The notes under the pieces: generated by a model
What the model saw: only the letters and a program-made list of their open reading frames with translations
Database searches by the model: none
Told to the model about the DNA's origin: nothing
IMG/VR virus record: IMGVR_UViG_3300023294_001123
Coordinates: 1-47,692 of that record
Origin: a virus
Length of the DNA: 47,692 nt
Direction: 5' to 3' (one strand)
Shown: positions 21,033 to 30,218 of the stretch, one piece after another
How positions within the stretch are numbered: the first letter of the stretch is position 1
How the letters are laid out: each line of letters starts with the position of its first letter
Made by a program: the position numbers and the translations under genes

Positions 21033-21471
21033 GTGCCTCTAACAGTTCTTCTAATTCTCCATCGGTGATTATTTTATCCAACGTTTCGACGTCGTCTTCT
21101 TTCATGTATGGAAAAATATCCAATAACTTTTGCATACTCTTGTTGGCTGTTTTTTTCATTGGTTTAACCCATGGATGAAATTGTTGTTGCAGTGATCCAC
21201 ACATAGCAGTTAACAACCAACAGAGTTTTTTATGTTTGCTGGACAGTGTGAATAGATGTTTGTTCACACATTCGTTGATCATCTCGACATAGTGTTCTTG
21301 ATAAAACTTGTCTCCAGACACAGAACTAGCATACCTCATAATCATGTATGGAGAATATAGACTTCGTTCTTTGTCGTCAATACGATCATAGTAATCCTTA
21401 TTACGAAAATCCACAGCCTTCATTCCGCTTCTTAATTCAAAGAATTTTCTGTTGTCTTTTTTAGTGGCCAT
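21016..21471 (-). CDS. 62: Probable clamp-loader small subunit, gp62-like
   Basis: A 151-residue all-helical protein. The pattern YSPYMIMRYASSV, then ECVNKH, QFHPWVKP and a C-terminal helical repeat (ITDGELEELLEAHG) follows the order seen in gp62 of T4-like phages. gp62 with gp44 loads the gp45 sliding clamp. gp44 and gp45 are not in this window. The assignment rests on pattern and on the position between UvsW and other replication genes. Confidence 0.55.
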   Translation of the reverse strand: MATKKDNRKFFELRSGMKAVDFRNKDYYDRIDDKERSLYSPYMIMRYASSVSGDKFYQEHYVEMINECVNKHLFTLSSKHKKLCWLLTAMCGSLQQQFHPWVKPMKKTANKSMQKLLDIFPYMKEDDVETLDKIITDGELEELLEAHGQQS

Positions 21472-21682
21472 ATTTTAAATTATACATTGTAACATGTTTT
21501 TGAGAATTAAACTCGAGTAAAACGTGTGTGTCATTGTTATGAATTTTTTTTATTTTAATGTGTTTGCTTACTTCTTCAATGTGTTCGTTTACTTCCTCGA
21601 GATAATTACGATCCATTATAACCATTACTCCGTCACAATCTAACACAGGTTTTTTGATTTTTACACAATTTTTTCTTACCAT
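21461..21682 (-). CDS. Hypothetical 73-residue protein
   Basis: It starts MVRKNCVKIKKP. The ATG overlaps the stop of the upstream gene (ATGGTAA). There is a VMVIMDRNYLEEV strand-helix, then a helix with alternating Glu and His and a final beta strand. It is charged and probably cytoplasmic. No family is recognised; it is tightly placed within the replication operon. Confidence 0.55.
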   Translation of the reverse strand: MVRKNCVKIKKPVLDCDGVMVIMDRNYLEEVNEHIEEVSKHIKIKKIHNNDTHVLLEFNSQKHVTMYNLKYGH

Positions 21683-22179
21683 ACAGAACTCCAATCTATG
21701 GTTTCTGATTGACGAGATATATCTTTAACAAAATAAGCACATTGCGGATTATCTCCATCCTCTAGTGGCACTGCCAGTATCTGTCCTGATTTGAGTTTAG
21801 GAAAATACCATTTTACTTCGTTGTAGATATCTACAATGTCTACTTCTTCAAACTCAGGTCTAGATCCTGTTAACGGATTAAAAATAAATGCTTCAAAGCC
21901 ACGATCGTTTAAACTGGTAATAGGTAACACGTACATCTCTCCCTGCTCGGCATCGCCGATGATCATTTTCCAATCCAGTGGCATTTTAATTTTACGATTG
22001 CCAATCTGTAACACTGCCGCCGGAGCATTGAAGCTCTCGAGGAATATTAACGGTATAAAGAAGTGGTCTGGATCAGTAGGATTAGAATTATCAAACACAG
22101 AAAATCTTAGACTGTCGTCGACATATTCAGGTATTGTTTCTAACTTGTATGTTTTATTTTCTATTGTAAGGATTTTCAT
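21676..22179 (-). CDS. Conserved-type phage protein next to UvsW
   Basis: A 167-residue protein, mostly beta: VFDNSNPTDPDHFFIPLIF, then MYVLPITSLNDRGFEAFIFNP and a C-terminal WSSVW. It overlaps the 3' end of uvsW by 26 nt. It is probably a partner or accessory protein of the replication/recombination group, but there is no motif to name a function. Confidence 0.55.
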   Translation of the reverse strand: MKILTIENKTYKLETIPEYVDDSLRFSVFDNSNPTDPDHFFIPLIFLESFNAPAAVLQIGNRKIKMPLDWKMIIGDAEQGEMYVLPITSLNDRGFEAFIFNPLTGSRPEFEEVDIVDIYNEVKWYFPKLKSGQILAVPLEDGDNPQCAYFVKDISRQSETIDWSSVW

Positions 22180-23623
22180 AATTTATCTTATCTATATTAT
22201 ACGGATAATTGGCCTCTTTGTAAAACTTTTTCCGCTCGGTAAGATGTCTTTTTGCAAATTTACACGAACTGGTTATATCCCATATTTGCACAGAATCTTT
22301 GTCTTCGGCTTTACGAATACCTCTTCCTATGCTCTGGATGACTCTTACAAAGCTCTTGCCGGGCTCTATTAGGACAAGATTAAAAATACGAGGAATATTA
22401 ATACCCACACTGGCAACTCCATATGTGGCAATAATAATTTTATTTGTTGCAGTAGACACTTCATCGTAGTGCTCCTTTCTATCTATGTTTTTGGTTGATC
22501 CTGAAATAAAAATTGAATCTTTTAATTTCTTTTCTAGCATTTCTCCAGCTGATATTCTGTCTACTAGAATTAACGTGTTACCAGACGTGGAAATATTTTC
22601 CGCAGTGCCGGCAATCCATTCTATTCTTGTTTCATCTGTGGTGAGCCATTTTAATTCTTCTTGATAATTTTTAAATGCAGGATGATCTTGAGTTTGTAGA
22701 ATATTAACTGTGCATTGTGCCAGTACTCCTTTGTCTTGTAATTCCTTAGCGGCAATACGATTGACCACTTCACCTATAGCACATTTTAACCCAAAGAATT
22801 CAAAATCTGCCTTGGGCACCGTACCGGTTAATCCCCAACGTATACCACAGTGAGCAAATGGTCCAGTCAACATTCTTTTCAAAACATCTGCCTTGGCCAT
22901 ATGCACTTCGTCTATTATAACTGTATTGATATCTTTAATTGCTTCTGCAAATGCTTCTGAATCTTCGTCCTTGCTTTTCTTCTCTAGCACATTCAATGAT
23001 TGCCAGGTTGCAATGGTGTTCTGTCTGCCTAGCTCTTTTCGATCACCATAGTAAACTCCCACATCGAGATTACAAGTAATAAAGTCTTCCTCTGTTTGTG
23101 TTACAAGACTTTTGTTTGGAACAATAGTTAATGTCCTTCCATAGTCCTCAACAAGTTTGCACAACGTGGCTGTGATAATAGTTTTACCTGCTCCTGTAGC
23201 AATCTCCTGTATGCATTGAGGATGTTCTAAAAATTTATTAATAGTTTCTACTTGATAGTCTCGCAATTCAATAGGTTGTCCTGCCATTGGATGAGACTCT
23301 GGCCAGTTAACATCTGACATATGATCTTTGTCTATCCGTTTGAATTCAAAGTTGTGTGGAGTGCGTTCGTCTACAAGTTCCACATATACTCCTGCATCTT
23401 CCAGTATGGGCAATACCTGAGACACTAGAGCAAGATACGTGGTTCCTCCCAGTCCAAAGAAACTGATCTTGCCGTCCCATCTACCCAACTTTACTGCAGG
23501 CAAATGACGAGCATAAGGTATTTCAAATTTAAATTTATTGTGTAATCGTTTACGATGATCCAACGACAAGTCTTCAAACTTGACATTTACCTCGTCTTTA
23601 ATTACCAGTCGACATGAGCTCAT
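22154..23623 (-). CDS. uvsW: UvsW helicase (superfamily 2)
   Basis: A 489-residue protein. Walker A is seen in IATGAGKTI (near residue 142), the DEVH box in VIIDEVHMAK (near 236), the SAT-like LTGTVPKA, and motif VI in QSIGRGIRK (near 443). The N-terminal WDGKISFF domain is typical. T4 UvsW unwinds branched DNA, anneals strands and switches off origin-dependent initiation by removing R-loops. It lies directly behind the HARP-like gene, whose stop it overlaps by 4 nt. Confidence 0.93.
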   Translation of the reverse strand: MSSCRLVIKDEVNVKFEDLSLDHRKRLHNKFKFEIPYARHLPAVKLGRWDGKISFFGLGGTTYLALVSQVLPILEDAGVYVELVDERTPHNFEFKRIDKDHMSDVNWPESHPMAGQPIELRDYQVETINKFLEHPQCIQEIATGAGKTIITATLCKLVEDYGRTLTIVPNKSLVTQTEEDFITCNLDVGVYYGDRKELGRQNTIATWQSLNVLEKKSKDEDSEAFAEAIKDINTVIIDEVHMAKADVLKRMLTGPFAHCGIRWGLTGTVPKADFEFFGLKCAIGEVVNRIAAKELQDKGVLAQCTVNILQTQDHPAFKNYQEELKWLTTDETRIEWIAGTAENISTSGNTLILVDRISAGEMLEKKLKDSIFISGSTKNIDRKEHYDEVSTATNKIIIATYGVASVGINIPRIFNLVLIEPGKSFVRVIQSIGRGIRKAEDKDSVQIWDITSSCKFAKRHLTERKKFYKEANYPYNIDKINYENPYNRK

Positions 23624-24972
23624 ATTTGTACAATGTTAGTTTCTAAGAAACCAGGTTTCTTACTAACATAATACAGTCTTTTTGGAAGACTATCAACCAC
23701 CCTGGCCAGTGAGTCTGTGTGCATAGGCCAATATTGCGTGTCTTGCAGAGCAAAACCACAACGCAGTTGTGTGTCTGACTGTAGTAGTCCTTTTGGTATT
23801 TTGTTTCTCATTATTACTAGTTTGGTATTTTTGTCTATGTGTTTGAATGATTTTGATTGTAAAACCAACCCCCGCCAACGTTCTTGCATTAGTTCTCTTT
23901 CCTCCATGGACGATTCCTTGCCGTATGTAAAATCGCCGTTCCCGGCATACCACATGTCTTCATGGGTTGTGTGACTGTTATTGATGCTTGGCGGGTCTTC
24001 GAGTGTTACTCCCCAAGCAATTTGTTCAGGAGAGTATCCCATTTCTTCAAATGCTTGATACCATCTTTCAAACTCTTCTATGTCTTCAAATTTTTCCAAC
24101 ATACCACTCATGGGTACCATAGCAGGAAATGCATCCAGCTCTTCCAGAGCTTGCAAGAATTCTACTCGAGAATGCTGTTGCCGATTAATCCACAAACTAG
24201 TGTGCATGGATGTGGCAATTCGTTCTGCTAACGTATTCTTTTCTGTTACTGTACGTGGTATTGAAGATGGTATAGATAAATTTTTTAGCACATCAAATTG
24301 ATGCAGTGTATTTTTATTTTTATAATTGGTGTTCCACCATTCTGTTAAACTCTCGTTGGCATTCTCCATAATGATGTTATTATTTTTTTGTGTGATTACT
24401 GGGGGGCGATATGCTAATTTTTCTTTTTTAATTTCTTCAAAGTCGTTGAGTATGTGAGGGGTCACAATTTTAAAATTATATCTTACAGCTATCAGTGTTG
24501 CATAGTAACAGGTCAGCTCGGTGTACTGCATGGTCCATTTTTTAGATTCGCCGTTGTATGTTGCTGGTACAAACTTGTCTGCTTTTTTATTTTTAAGAAT
24601 TCTCAACAACGATATTAGTTTTTCGTTGTACGGAAATTTAATGTCTATCAACTCTCTGCCGTCAGCATGCTGATATTGCTCTACTGTTTTAACATTCTCA
24701 ATCACTCGGAATGGCTGTTGATAAACAGGATTTTGTAGCAGGTCAGACAGATCAATATTAAACTGTTTATACAGTGTGTGATATCGCTTTAGCAGTGATA
24801 ATCCTAACCGACCCTGTTTTTCAGTCCAGGCATATGGAGCATCTGCTAGACTGTTCATGGTTTTATGATCTGCAGGCAATGCTTTAAAATCTTTCCAAAA
24901 GTGCTCGTTATACGCTAAAATCTGTATTGCTTGTTCTATTGTGGTGATTGATTTATGTGTAGTTTTAGACAT
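23620..24972 (-). CDS. Protein with HARP-like segment, upstream of uvsW
   Basis: A 450-residue protein starting MSKTTHKSITTIEQ. The ATG at 24972 lies just after a strong sigma70 promoter, although the frame is open to 25020. Residues about 107-165 (ELIDIKFPYNEKLISLL, then SKKWTMQYTEL) resemble the HARP domain that in SMARCAL1-type proteins precedes an annealing helicase. The C-terminal 200 residues are novel to me. Because the next gene is the annealing helicase UvsW, this may be its DNA-recognition partner encoded separately (inference). Confidence 0.6.
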   Translation of the reverse strand: MSKTTHKSITTIEQAIQILAYNEHFWKDFKALPADHKTMNSLADAPYAWTEKQGRLGLSLLKRYHTLYKQFNIDLSDLLQNPVYQQPFRVIENVKTVEQYQHADGRELIDIKFPYNEKLISLLRILKNKKADKFVPATYNGESKKWTMQYTELTCYYATLIAVRYNFKIVTPHILNDFEEIKKEKLAYRPPVITQKNNNIIMENANESLTEWWNTNYKNKNTLHQFDVLKNLSIPSSIPRTVTEKNTLAERIATSMHTSLWINRQQHSRVEFLQALEELDAFPAMVPMSGMLEKFEDIEEFERWYQAFEEMGYSPEQIAWGVTLEDPPSINNSHTTHEDMWYAGNGDFTYGKESSMEERELMQERWRGLVLQSKSFKHIDKNTKLVIMRNKIPKGLLQSDTQLRCGFALQDTQYWPMHTDSLARVVDSLPKRLYYVSKKPGFLETNIVQI

Positions 24973-24992
24973 AGGTGTTTCTTGATAATTAC

Positions 24993-25020
24993 AGTATAAC
25001 ATAGATGGTAATATTGTCAA
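24993..25020 (-). promoter_or_regulatory. Sigma70-type promoter of the UvsW operon
   Basis: TTGACA, 16 bp, TATACT on the minus strand, with about 14-15 nt from the expected transcription start to the ATG at 24972. It faces away from the SprT-like gene at 25042. Confidence 0.75.
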
Positions 25021-25041
25021 CCACCGTTATGTGCATACTTT

Positions 25042-25527
25042 ATGAAACTTAAGAAACGAAGAAAAATCTCAGTAAAAGCAGTGAAGAAAGTTCGCTATCA
25101 GGTCAAGCAGGCATTGGTAAAACGTGCTGGCATCAAGAACTACAGGCCCACACTAGCACAGGCACAGAGTTGGTTCCGCATATTAAACAAAGGATTGTTT
25201 GAAAATCGTTTGCACATGCCTCCCATGGAACTCCGTCAGTTAACAGATTGTTTGGGACAATGTTTTTGCATATGGGACGCAAGAAAAATTAAAGCTGTTA
25301 ACAAGCGAGCATTGCCAGTGGATCAACTGCCTCATAAAGGTATTGAATTTAAAATTGAATTAAGAAAACGCTTCGACACCTGGAAAGACTTTATCGAAAC
25401 TCTTGCACACGAAATGGTTCATCTGCATCAAATGACCATTGACCGGGACATCTATTCCAATCATAACGCAAACTTCTATCGCTGGCGAAATAAATTTAAC
25501 CGGCTTGGTTTAGGACTTTGTTATTAA
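25042..25527 (+). CDS. SprT-like zinc metalloprotease
   Basis: A 161-residue protein with the metalloprotease motif HEMVH (residues 123-127) and a third ligand likely in the following HNANFYRWRNKF. The N-terminal 40 residues are very basic. SprT/Spartan proteins cut proteins crosslinked to DNA, and the basic N-terminus would suit DNA contact. It is divergent from the UvsW operon; its 3' end overlaps the convergent gene by 32 nt. Confidence 0.8.
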   Translation: MKLKKRRKISVKAVKKVRYQVKQALVKRAGIKNYRPTLAQAQSWFRILNKGLFENRLHMPPMELRQLTDCLGQCFCIWDARKIKAVNKRALPVDQLPHKGIEFKIELRKRFDTWKDFIETLAHEMVHLHQMTIDRDIYSNHNANFYRWRNKFNRLGLGLCY

Positions 25528-26242
25528 ACTCCGCGTAGGTCATCTTAAAAGTATTCTTTAGGTCTGTTCCTGTCTGCATATGATTAAAATATTCAGGAGG
25601 ATTGTCATGCACGAGCGTAAAATTACAGTACGGTCTTTGTTTGATTATTCGTCTTAGGGTAGAATACCATGCTTCAAAAATATCACCGCCGTTTCTTTCT
25701 CCGTAATTTTCTGTGTCCTGGTACATGTTGTTCAGTTGCCCTGGACCATACTCTCGAAAATCATATCCTATCAGGTAGATGTTTTTATGGCCATGCACAG
25801 TGGCAGTCCATATCGCCTGATTACCGCTGGTGTAATGAGGATTACGAGGGATCAGTGTTAGTCCTTTGTTTCTGTTGACCTCCAACGTTGGAGCGTAACA
25901 AACACATTTTTCGTACACTTTATCCTCGCTGAGTTTTTTGCTCATTGGTGCGTCCACACTGAACAGATAGTCAGGAACAAAGTCTCTGTACAGAGCATTA
26001 CATCCATAGGTTTGTCCAGACTCTGTCAATGATGTAAGATCGAATCCTTTTCTGGATGGGCCATTACCTATGCAGTATGCATTGCCCCTGGGCACTGCTT
26101 TAACCGTGTCCTCAAAATATTTTGTTTCTTGTATTTTCTTACCTCCACGTATGATAGTTTTTACTATCACAGTTTCGCCTGTGTACGGTGTCCACTCTAT
26201 GGGTTCAACGACATTTGTATTTGATAAATTTACAGTCTTCAT
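25496..26242 (-). CDS. DUF115 / GT42-like putative glycan enzyme
   Basis: A 248-residue protein whose ATG overlaps the upstream stop (ATGA). The middle part has YCIGNGPSRKGFDL (near residue 57), then YGCNALYRDFVPDYLFSVD and later HYTSGNQAIW and IYLIGYDFRE. This order occurs in DUF115/MptE-like proteins and sialyltransferase-like (GT42) enzymes. It closes a run of glycan genes and probably transfers or modifies a sugar. The exact reaction is unknown. Confidence 0.6.
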   Translation of the reverse strand: MKTVNLSNTNVVEPIEWTPYTGETVIVKTIIRGGKKIQETKYFEDTVKAVPRGNAYCIGNGPSRKGFDLTSLTESGQTYGCNALYRDFVPDYLFSVDAPMSKKLSEDKVYEKCVCYAPTLEVNRNKGLTLIPRNPHYTSGNQAIWTATVHGHKNIYLIGYDFREYGPGQLNNMYQDTENYGERNGGDIFEAWYSTLRRIIKQRPYCNFTLVHDNPPEYFNHMQTGTDLKNTFKMTYAEFNNKVLNQAG

Positions 26243-27114
26243 TTGATATATTTCTCCAACAGTCTTTCTCTGAGTCTCTTCCATGGTAACCCCAAACCAA
26301 TCTCTTCTGTGGTCCACTCTGTGTAGGCTAATTGGTGTGCCCAATTTACTCTGTTTGGCTGAGCTGGTTGTGCAATGTCTGCCAGTGTGTGATTGCCCAC
26401 ATCATAGCACAGACTAGATTCTGATACAAACACAGGTATACCGTTTAATATTGATTCTATAGCCGGGTTGCTGGAATGATTCACCACTGCCCACGTGGAA
26501 CGTAGCACTTTTTTAAAATCAGTATCGTCGTATGTGCTGTAGTCTTTCTTGGGAAGGTTAACTCTCACGTGAGGGTATTTTGTTTCGTCAAAATCAAATA
26601 CATTTCTAGGATGAGGACGTATCACTATGGGTTTGTCGCAGTACTTCCTTATTTCTTTAATCCTTTGTTCGCACCAGTTTTTAGGTTGGGGCAATCCTTT
26701 CCACTGTTCGCTGGTATGGTGCTGTCCACATATCACAATGACATTTCCGGTCTTCTGCCACGGCTTCAACTCTAATTTAAACAACGGCCATCTTTTATCA
26801 TCATAGGATTGATTGGCAAAGTCGGCGTCTCGGTTAATGCCATTGATGCCCATCTTCCACGTGGTGTTTCTCAGCAGTCCTCCCACTTCTAACACTACCA
26901 CAGGTTTGCCCTGGGAACGAAAGTCATCCCAAACTTTTTTATTGCCAGCCATTCTGCCTTGCCATAGCACAGACCATATCACAGCTACATCACAGGTATT
27001 GTCATACTTGTTAAGAACTATTTTTTCACCTTTGGATTGTAGATGTTTTATCAAGGCCGCAAACACCGGCTGTGAGTTAAGACTGCCAAGCTCTGGAAAC
27101 AGTGCTATCTTCAT
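26239..27114 (-). CDS. Capsule-type putative glycosyltransferase, paralogue A
   Basis: A 291-residue protein. The ATG at 27114 overlaps the upstream TGA. VIVICGQHH, PIVIRPHPRN and AVVNHSSNPAIESILNGIPVFVSESSL are typical of the C-terminal half of capsule (KpsC/KpsS-like) and related GT-B transferases. The end (WAHQLAYTEWTTEEIGLG) matches the ends of the three paralogues at 28365, 29338 and 30219. It probably adds a sugar or polyol-phosphate to a surface polymer. Confidence 0.6.
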   Translation of the reverse strand: MKIALFPELGSLNSQPVFAALIKHLQSKGEKIVLNKYDNTCDVAVIWSVLWQGRMAGNKKVWDDFRSQGKPVVVLEVGGLLRNTTWKMGINGINRDADFANQSYDDKRWPLFKLELKPWQKTGNVIVICGQHHTSEQWKGLPQPKNWCEQRIKEIRKYCDKPIVIRPHPRNVFDFDETKYPHVRVNLPKKDYSTYDDTDFKKVLRSTWAVVNHSSNPAIESILNGIPVFVSESSLCYDVGNHTLADIAQPAQPNRVNWAHQLAYTEWTTEEIGLGLPWKRLRERLLEKYIK

Positions 27115-28019
27115 CTCCAGGTACTCGGGGCTTTCTTCCAATAGTCTACATCCAGTACATTTGCGGGTGCATCATCTCTAGGAGGTCTCAGATCGTTTCT
27201 TGCTGACGATCCCATGGTTTTTCTTTTGCCTTTGAAGTGATCCATGTACAGTCCAAGTTCACTGTTAATAAAAACGTGATGACCTTTCACACCTTTCCGG
27301 TAACCAATATCATTTACTTTTATATTGTGTTGTTGTTTGTATATTTTTGATAGATGCCAGAACACGTAAGAGTCGTGCCATTCTAACAATTTAAATAAAC
27401 CGTTGGTTGTGTATAAATTTTCCCAGTCATTGATAAAATTCTGTATCTGTGGATGACGTAGATTATAGCCAACAAATCCACATTCGGGGTATTTGCCACC
27501 ATCATTTTTTGTAGGATTCTCTCTGCCCAAATAGGTCAACATGGAATCTGTGGGTAACAAGGATTCTAAAAAGTTTCGAGGCATTGGACGAAAAGAGTAG
27601 GTATCAGCATCTAACCAAATCACATAATCATACTCTTTTTCTACGGATGTTCTCACAGCATGAACGACACAGAACACTTTGTTTGCAAATCTCACAGCAT
27701 CAAACAGATAGGTTCCTTTGTTTTTATCATTGCCATTAAACTCAGGAAGTCTTCGTACCCCACCTGCTATCTCCTCTAACTCACCATTAGCAACAGGATC
27801 GTTCTTGTGCTTGTCTTTAAAGTCTATTAGAGCAGGTTGTACCTGATGTAGATCTATCCATTTTAATCTCGGATGAAACTTGTTAGTTTCTTCACACGGA
27901 CCTTCGTGATATACATTAACAGCAATTTCTGGCCAATGGTCTAATACGCTTTGTACACATCGTTGTGCGTACTTGCTCCAAGTTCCAGGCTTATATGATG
28001 TTATGACTTTGATTTTCAT
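27111..28019 (-). CDS. GT-A glycosyltransferase-like protein
   Basis: A 302-residue protein with the DxD motif in VIWLDADTYSF (near residues 133-143), an N-terminal VITSYKPGTWSKYA strand and GFVGYNLRHP after the catalytic region. It is larger than the GT-A proteins at 9141, 32093 and 36297 and not closely similar to them. A late-type promoter core lies 10 nt before the ATG. It leads a three-gene overlapping unit ending at 25496. Confidence 0.7.
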   Translation of the reverse strand: MKIKVITSYKPGTWSKYAQRCVQSVLDHWPEIAVNVYHEGPCEETNKFHPRLKWIDLHQVQPALIDFKDKHKNDPVANGELEEIAGGVRRLPEFNGNDKNKGTYLFDAVRFANKVFCVVHAVRTSVEKEYDYVIWLDADTYSFRPMPRNFLESLLPTDSMLTYLGRENPTKNDGGKYPECGFVGYNLRHPQIQNFINDWENLYTTNGLFKLLEWHDSYVFWHLSKIYKQQHNIKVNDIGYRKGVKGHHVFINSELGLYMDHFKGKRKTMGSSARNDLRPPRDDAPANVLDVDYWKKAPSTWR

Positions 28020-28029
28020 TTATTGTCTA

Positions 28030-28037
28030 TATTTAAT
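28030..28037 (-). promoter_or_regulatory. Late-type promoter core ATTAAATA
   Basis: 10 nt upstream of the ATG at 28019. Confidence 0.4.
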
Positions 28038-28059
28038 CTAAAAATACATCTTATACTTT

Positions 28060-28365
28060 TTAATCCAGTCCCCACGCCAGTATCTCTGTGTCACAGGTTG
28101 TGCGAGGACAGAAGTCTGTATACTTCTTTACAAGCTCTGGGTAATTAAATATCTCTCCGTTATAAATTAATATATTACCACGAGGAGTTATCCACGGTTG
28201 TTTTGAATTCTCTGGATGATCTGTGATAGAAAGTAAATTATGTCCTAGCGTGATTTTATCATTTGACCATATACCTTGACCGTCTGGGCCTCTGTGAGAA
28301 CATGCATTGATATACGACTGAATAAACTTTTCGTTGTTTTGTGTTATTCCGTATATGCCGCACAT
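28060..28365 (-). CDS. Truncated class II glutamine amidotransferase domain (AsnB N-terminus)
   Basis: A 101-residue protein starting MCGIYGITQ, with Cys2 as catalytic nucleophile. SHRGPDGQG, GHNLLSI, QPW and ILIYNGEIFNYPEL follow, as in the glutaminase domain of asparagine synthetase B and related sugar-amidating enzymes. The domain normally has about 190 residues and is followed by a synthetase. Here it stops at CDTEILAWGLD, and no remainder is found in the 40 bp to the next gene. It may be a degenerate remnant or a minimal ammonia-releasing module. Its ATG overlaps the upstream stop. Confidence 0.75.
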   Translation of the reverse strand: MCGIYGITQNNEKFIQSYINACSHRGPDGQGIWSNDKITLGHNLLSITDHPENSKQPWITPRGNILIYNGEIFNYPELVKKYTDFCPRTTCDTEILAWGLD

Positions 28366-29348
28366 TAAAGACCTAGCTTTGATTTAAATCTTTTGTAAAC
28401 AGTGCCGTCTTCAATTTCCCGAATACTCCACATTTTATATCCTAGGTCATGTAACCATTGAGTCCTGTCTGGATACTCTGGAGATTCAATCTTTGTTAAA
28501 TCTTTATTTGCCACAGGCCAACACAGTGCAAGATCTGATGTACAAAATGTAGGTATGCCTCTTACGCAACTGTCTGTAGTGGCTGTGGAATTATGACTGA
28601 CCACTGCGTGGCAGTTTGCAATCGCTTCTTGGAAATGAAACCTATAGTATTTCTTATCATCGCCTACAAAATGTTTCTTTCCTATAGCCACTTCCACATC
28701 TGCAGGGAATTCTTGCAACCTCTGCGATATATTATCTACATTGTTAGGATGTGGCCGCACAATAAATTTTCTTTTAGTTAACGGTCTCAGTACTTTATAC
28801 ACATTATTAAACCATTCAATGGGATCAAGCTCGTTCATGGACCAGTTGTCTTTAGGTTGTAAAACAAACAGTATAGGATCTTCAGGATTGGATACTCTCC
28901 ATTCTTCATTTCTAACTTTAAAAAGTTTTCTCATCATTTCCCATCTATCCGAAGGCGAATTATCAGATAAAAAATCTCCATTGTTCATAGGAGTATTCAA
29001 TGCAACTCTAAAATGGTGATCGGGTGATGTGGACACATTGCCAAAACTAGACAATAATCCTCCGTCGAATGTTATAACATGTGTGCCCTTGGCTTTGGCT
29101 CTCTCAACTAACTCCAATCTTCTACCTTTGGTATGATGTCGTTGATTGGTTCCTCCGTAGCCAAACATCACTGCTATAGGTGCTGTTGGCTCCATTTCTC
29201 CCTCAACTGTGGGGCCGGTTCTATTCTCATTAACTATAACCGGTTCGTCTCCTGCCGCCTTGATTCCTTTAGCCATTTGATATAATAAATCATAACTGTT
29301 GCCTCTCTTACGATCTTTAACTGTTCTTCTAAATATTTCAACTTTCAT
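28365..29348 (-). CDS. Capsule-type putative glycosyltransferase, paralogue B
   Basis: A 327-residue protein with FIVRPHPNN, then AVVSHNSTATTDSCVRGIPTFCTSDLA and the paralogue ending PDRTQWLHDLGYKMWSIREI. The N-terminal half (FGYGGTNQRHHTKGRRLELV) includes a Rossmann-like opening. It overlaps the neighbour upstream by 11 nt and the glutaminase-domain gene by one base (TAATG). Confidence 0.6.
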   Translation of the reverse strand: MKVEIFRRTVKDRKRGNSYDLLYQMAKGIKAAGDEPVIVNENRTGPTVEGEMEPTAPIAVMFGYGGTNQRHHTKGRRLELVERAKAKGTHVITFDGGLLSSFGNVSTSPDHHFRVALNTPMNNGDFLSDNSPSDRWEMMRKLFKVRNEEWRVSNPEDPILFVLQPKDNWSMNELDPIEWFNNVYKVLRPLTKRKFIVRPHPNNVDNISQRLQEFPADVEVAIGKKHFVGDDKKYYRFHFQEAIANCHAVVSHNSTATTDSCVRGIPTFCTSDLALCWPVANKDLTKIESPEYPDRTQWLHDLGYKMWSIREIEDGTVYKRFKSKLGL

Positions 29349-30156
29349 TTAACGCTTTCCATGCTGTACCGTTGGCCATTTCTGCCATGGTAAAATTACT
29401 GTATGCTAGACTTGAAAACAGTGCCATCCTGTCTCCGTATTTAGGCGTTTCTATTTTTGTAAAATCAGTTTCTGAAATTGGGAGGGCCGCACTGGCCTGG
29501 GTGCCACAGAACACAGGCACACCGTTGTGCAGGGCTTCTATCATGGTATTACTGTTAAAGGTGACCACAGCATGATATCTAGACCAATCGATCGGACCTT
29601 TCTGCTCTGTGGGTCTGTCCACTTTCACTGTTGCACCATATTGGTCTGTGGAGATATTGGGATTGTACGGCTTTTCTCTGATGTCCACAAATCTATCCGT
29701 GACTGCTGACAATGTTCGTAGAGTCTCTGCAATCCAGTCTGTGGCATTAAAAAAATTACTGATAGCAATGGTGGGAGGAAGAAACAATATGTCCTTTCCT
29801 GTTTTGTTCCAGGGTTTAAGTTCTCTTTTAAAATGTTTTTCATATCTGTCTGTGGGAACATTCTTTAACGTGGTCTGTGTGTGCCCGTTCTTTGTGACCC
29901 TTAACCAGTGCGGAGCATCGTGAGCATTGCCAAAATATCCATGATCCATAAAATAAAAATCTTTACCTTCTTTCTCACACCATTTGTATACCTCTCCAGA
30001 TCCTGCAAGTATGCCATAGAATGCAAGAGTCTCTTCTGGTAAAGACTGCATCGTTTTAAAATCATAAATTTTATAAGGACCAGGAGTGCCTCTGACAAAT
30101 GCATCCACATATCTCTGTGTTCGTGGTTTAGTGGTGTGTATGCCTGCTATGTTCAT
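29338..30156 (-). CDS. Capsule-type putative glycosyltransferase, paralogue C
   Basis: A 272-residue protein. DILFLPPTIAIS begins the second half; AVVTFNSNTMIEALHNGVPVFCG and the shared ending GDRMALFSSLAYSNFT mark it as related to the genes at 26239, 28365 and 30219. DFYFMDHGYFGNAHD in the first half is close to DYYFTDTPYFGRFNNAD in paralogue D, so C and D are the closest pair. It is driven by the early-type promoter at 30185-30213. Confidence 0.6.
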   Translation of the reverse strand: MNIAGIHTTKPRTQRYVDAFVRGTPGPYKIYDFKTMQSLPEETLAFYGILAGSGEVYKWCEKEGKDFYFMDHGYFGNAHDAPHWLRVTKNGHTQTTLKNVPTDRYEKHFKRELKPWNKTGKDILFLPPTIAISNFFNATDWIAETLRTLSAVTDRFVDIREKPYNPNISTDQYGATVKVDRPTEQKGPIDWSRYHAVVTFNSNTMIEALHNGVPVFCGTQASAALPISETDFTKIETPKYGDRMALFSSLAYSNFTMAEMANGTAWKALNES

Positions 30157-30184
30157 TTTCTATTTTGTTATTGTATTTCTTATA

Positions 30185-30213
30185 ATTATACTATAAAATA
30201 ACAGTATATTCAA
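30185..30213 (-). promoter_or_regulatory. Sigma70-type promoter toward the glycan genes at 30156
   Basis: TTGAAT, 17 bp, TATAAT on the minus strand, in the 62-bp divergent gap between paralogues C and D. Confidence 0.6.
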
Positions 30214-30218
30214 ACTTT

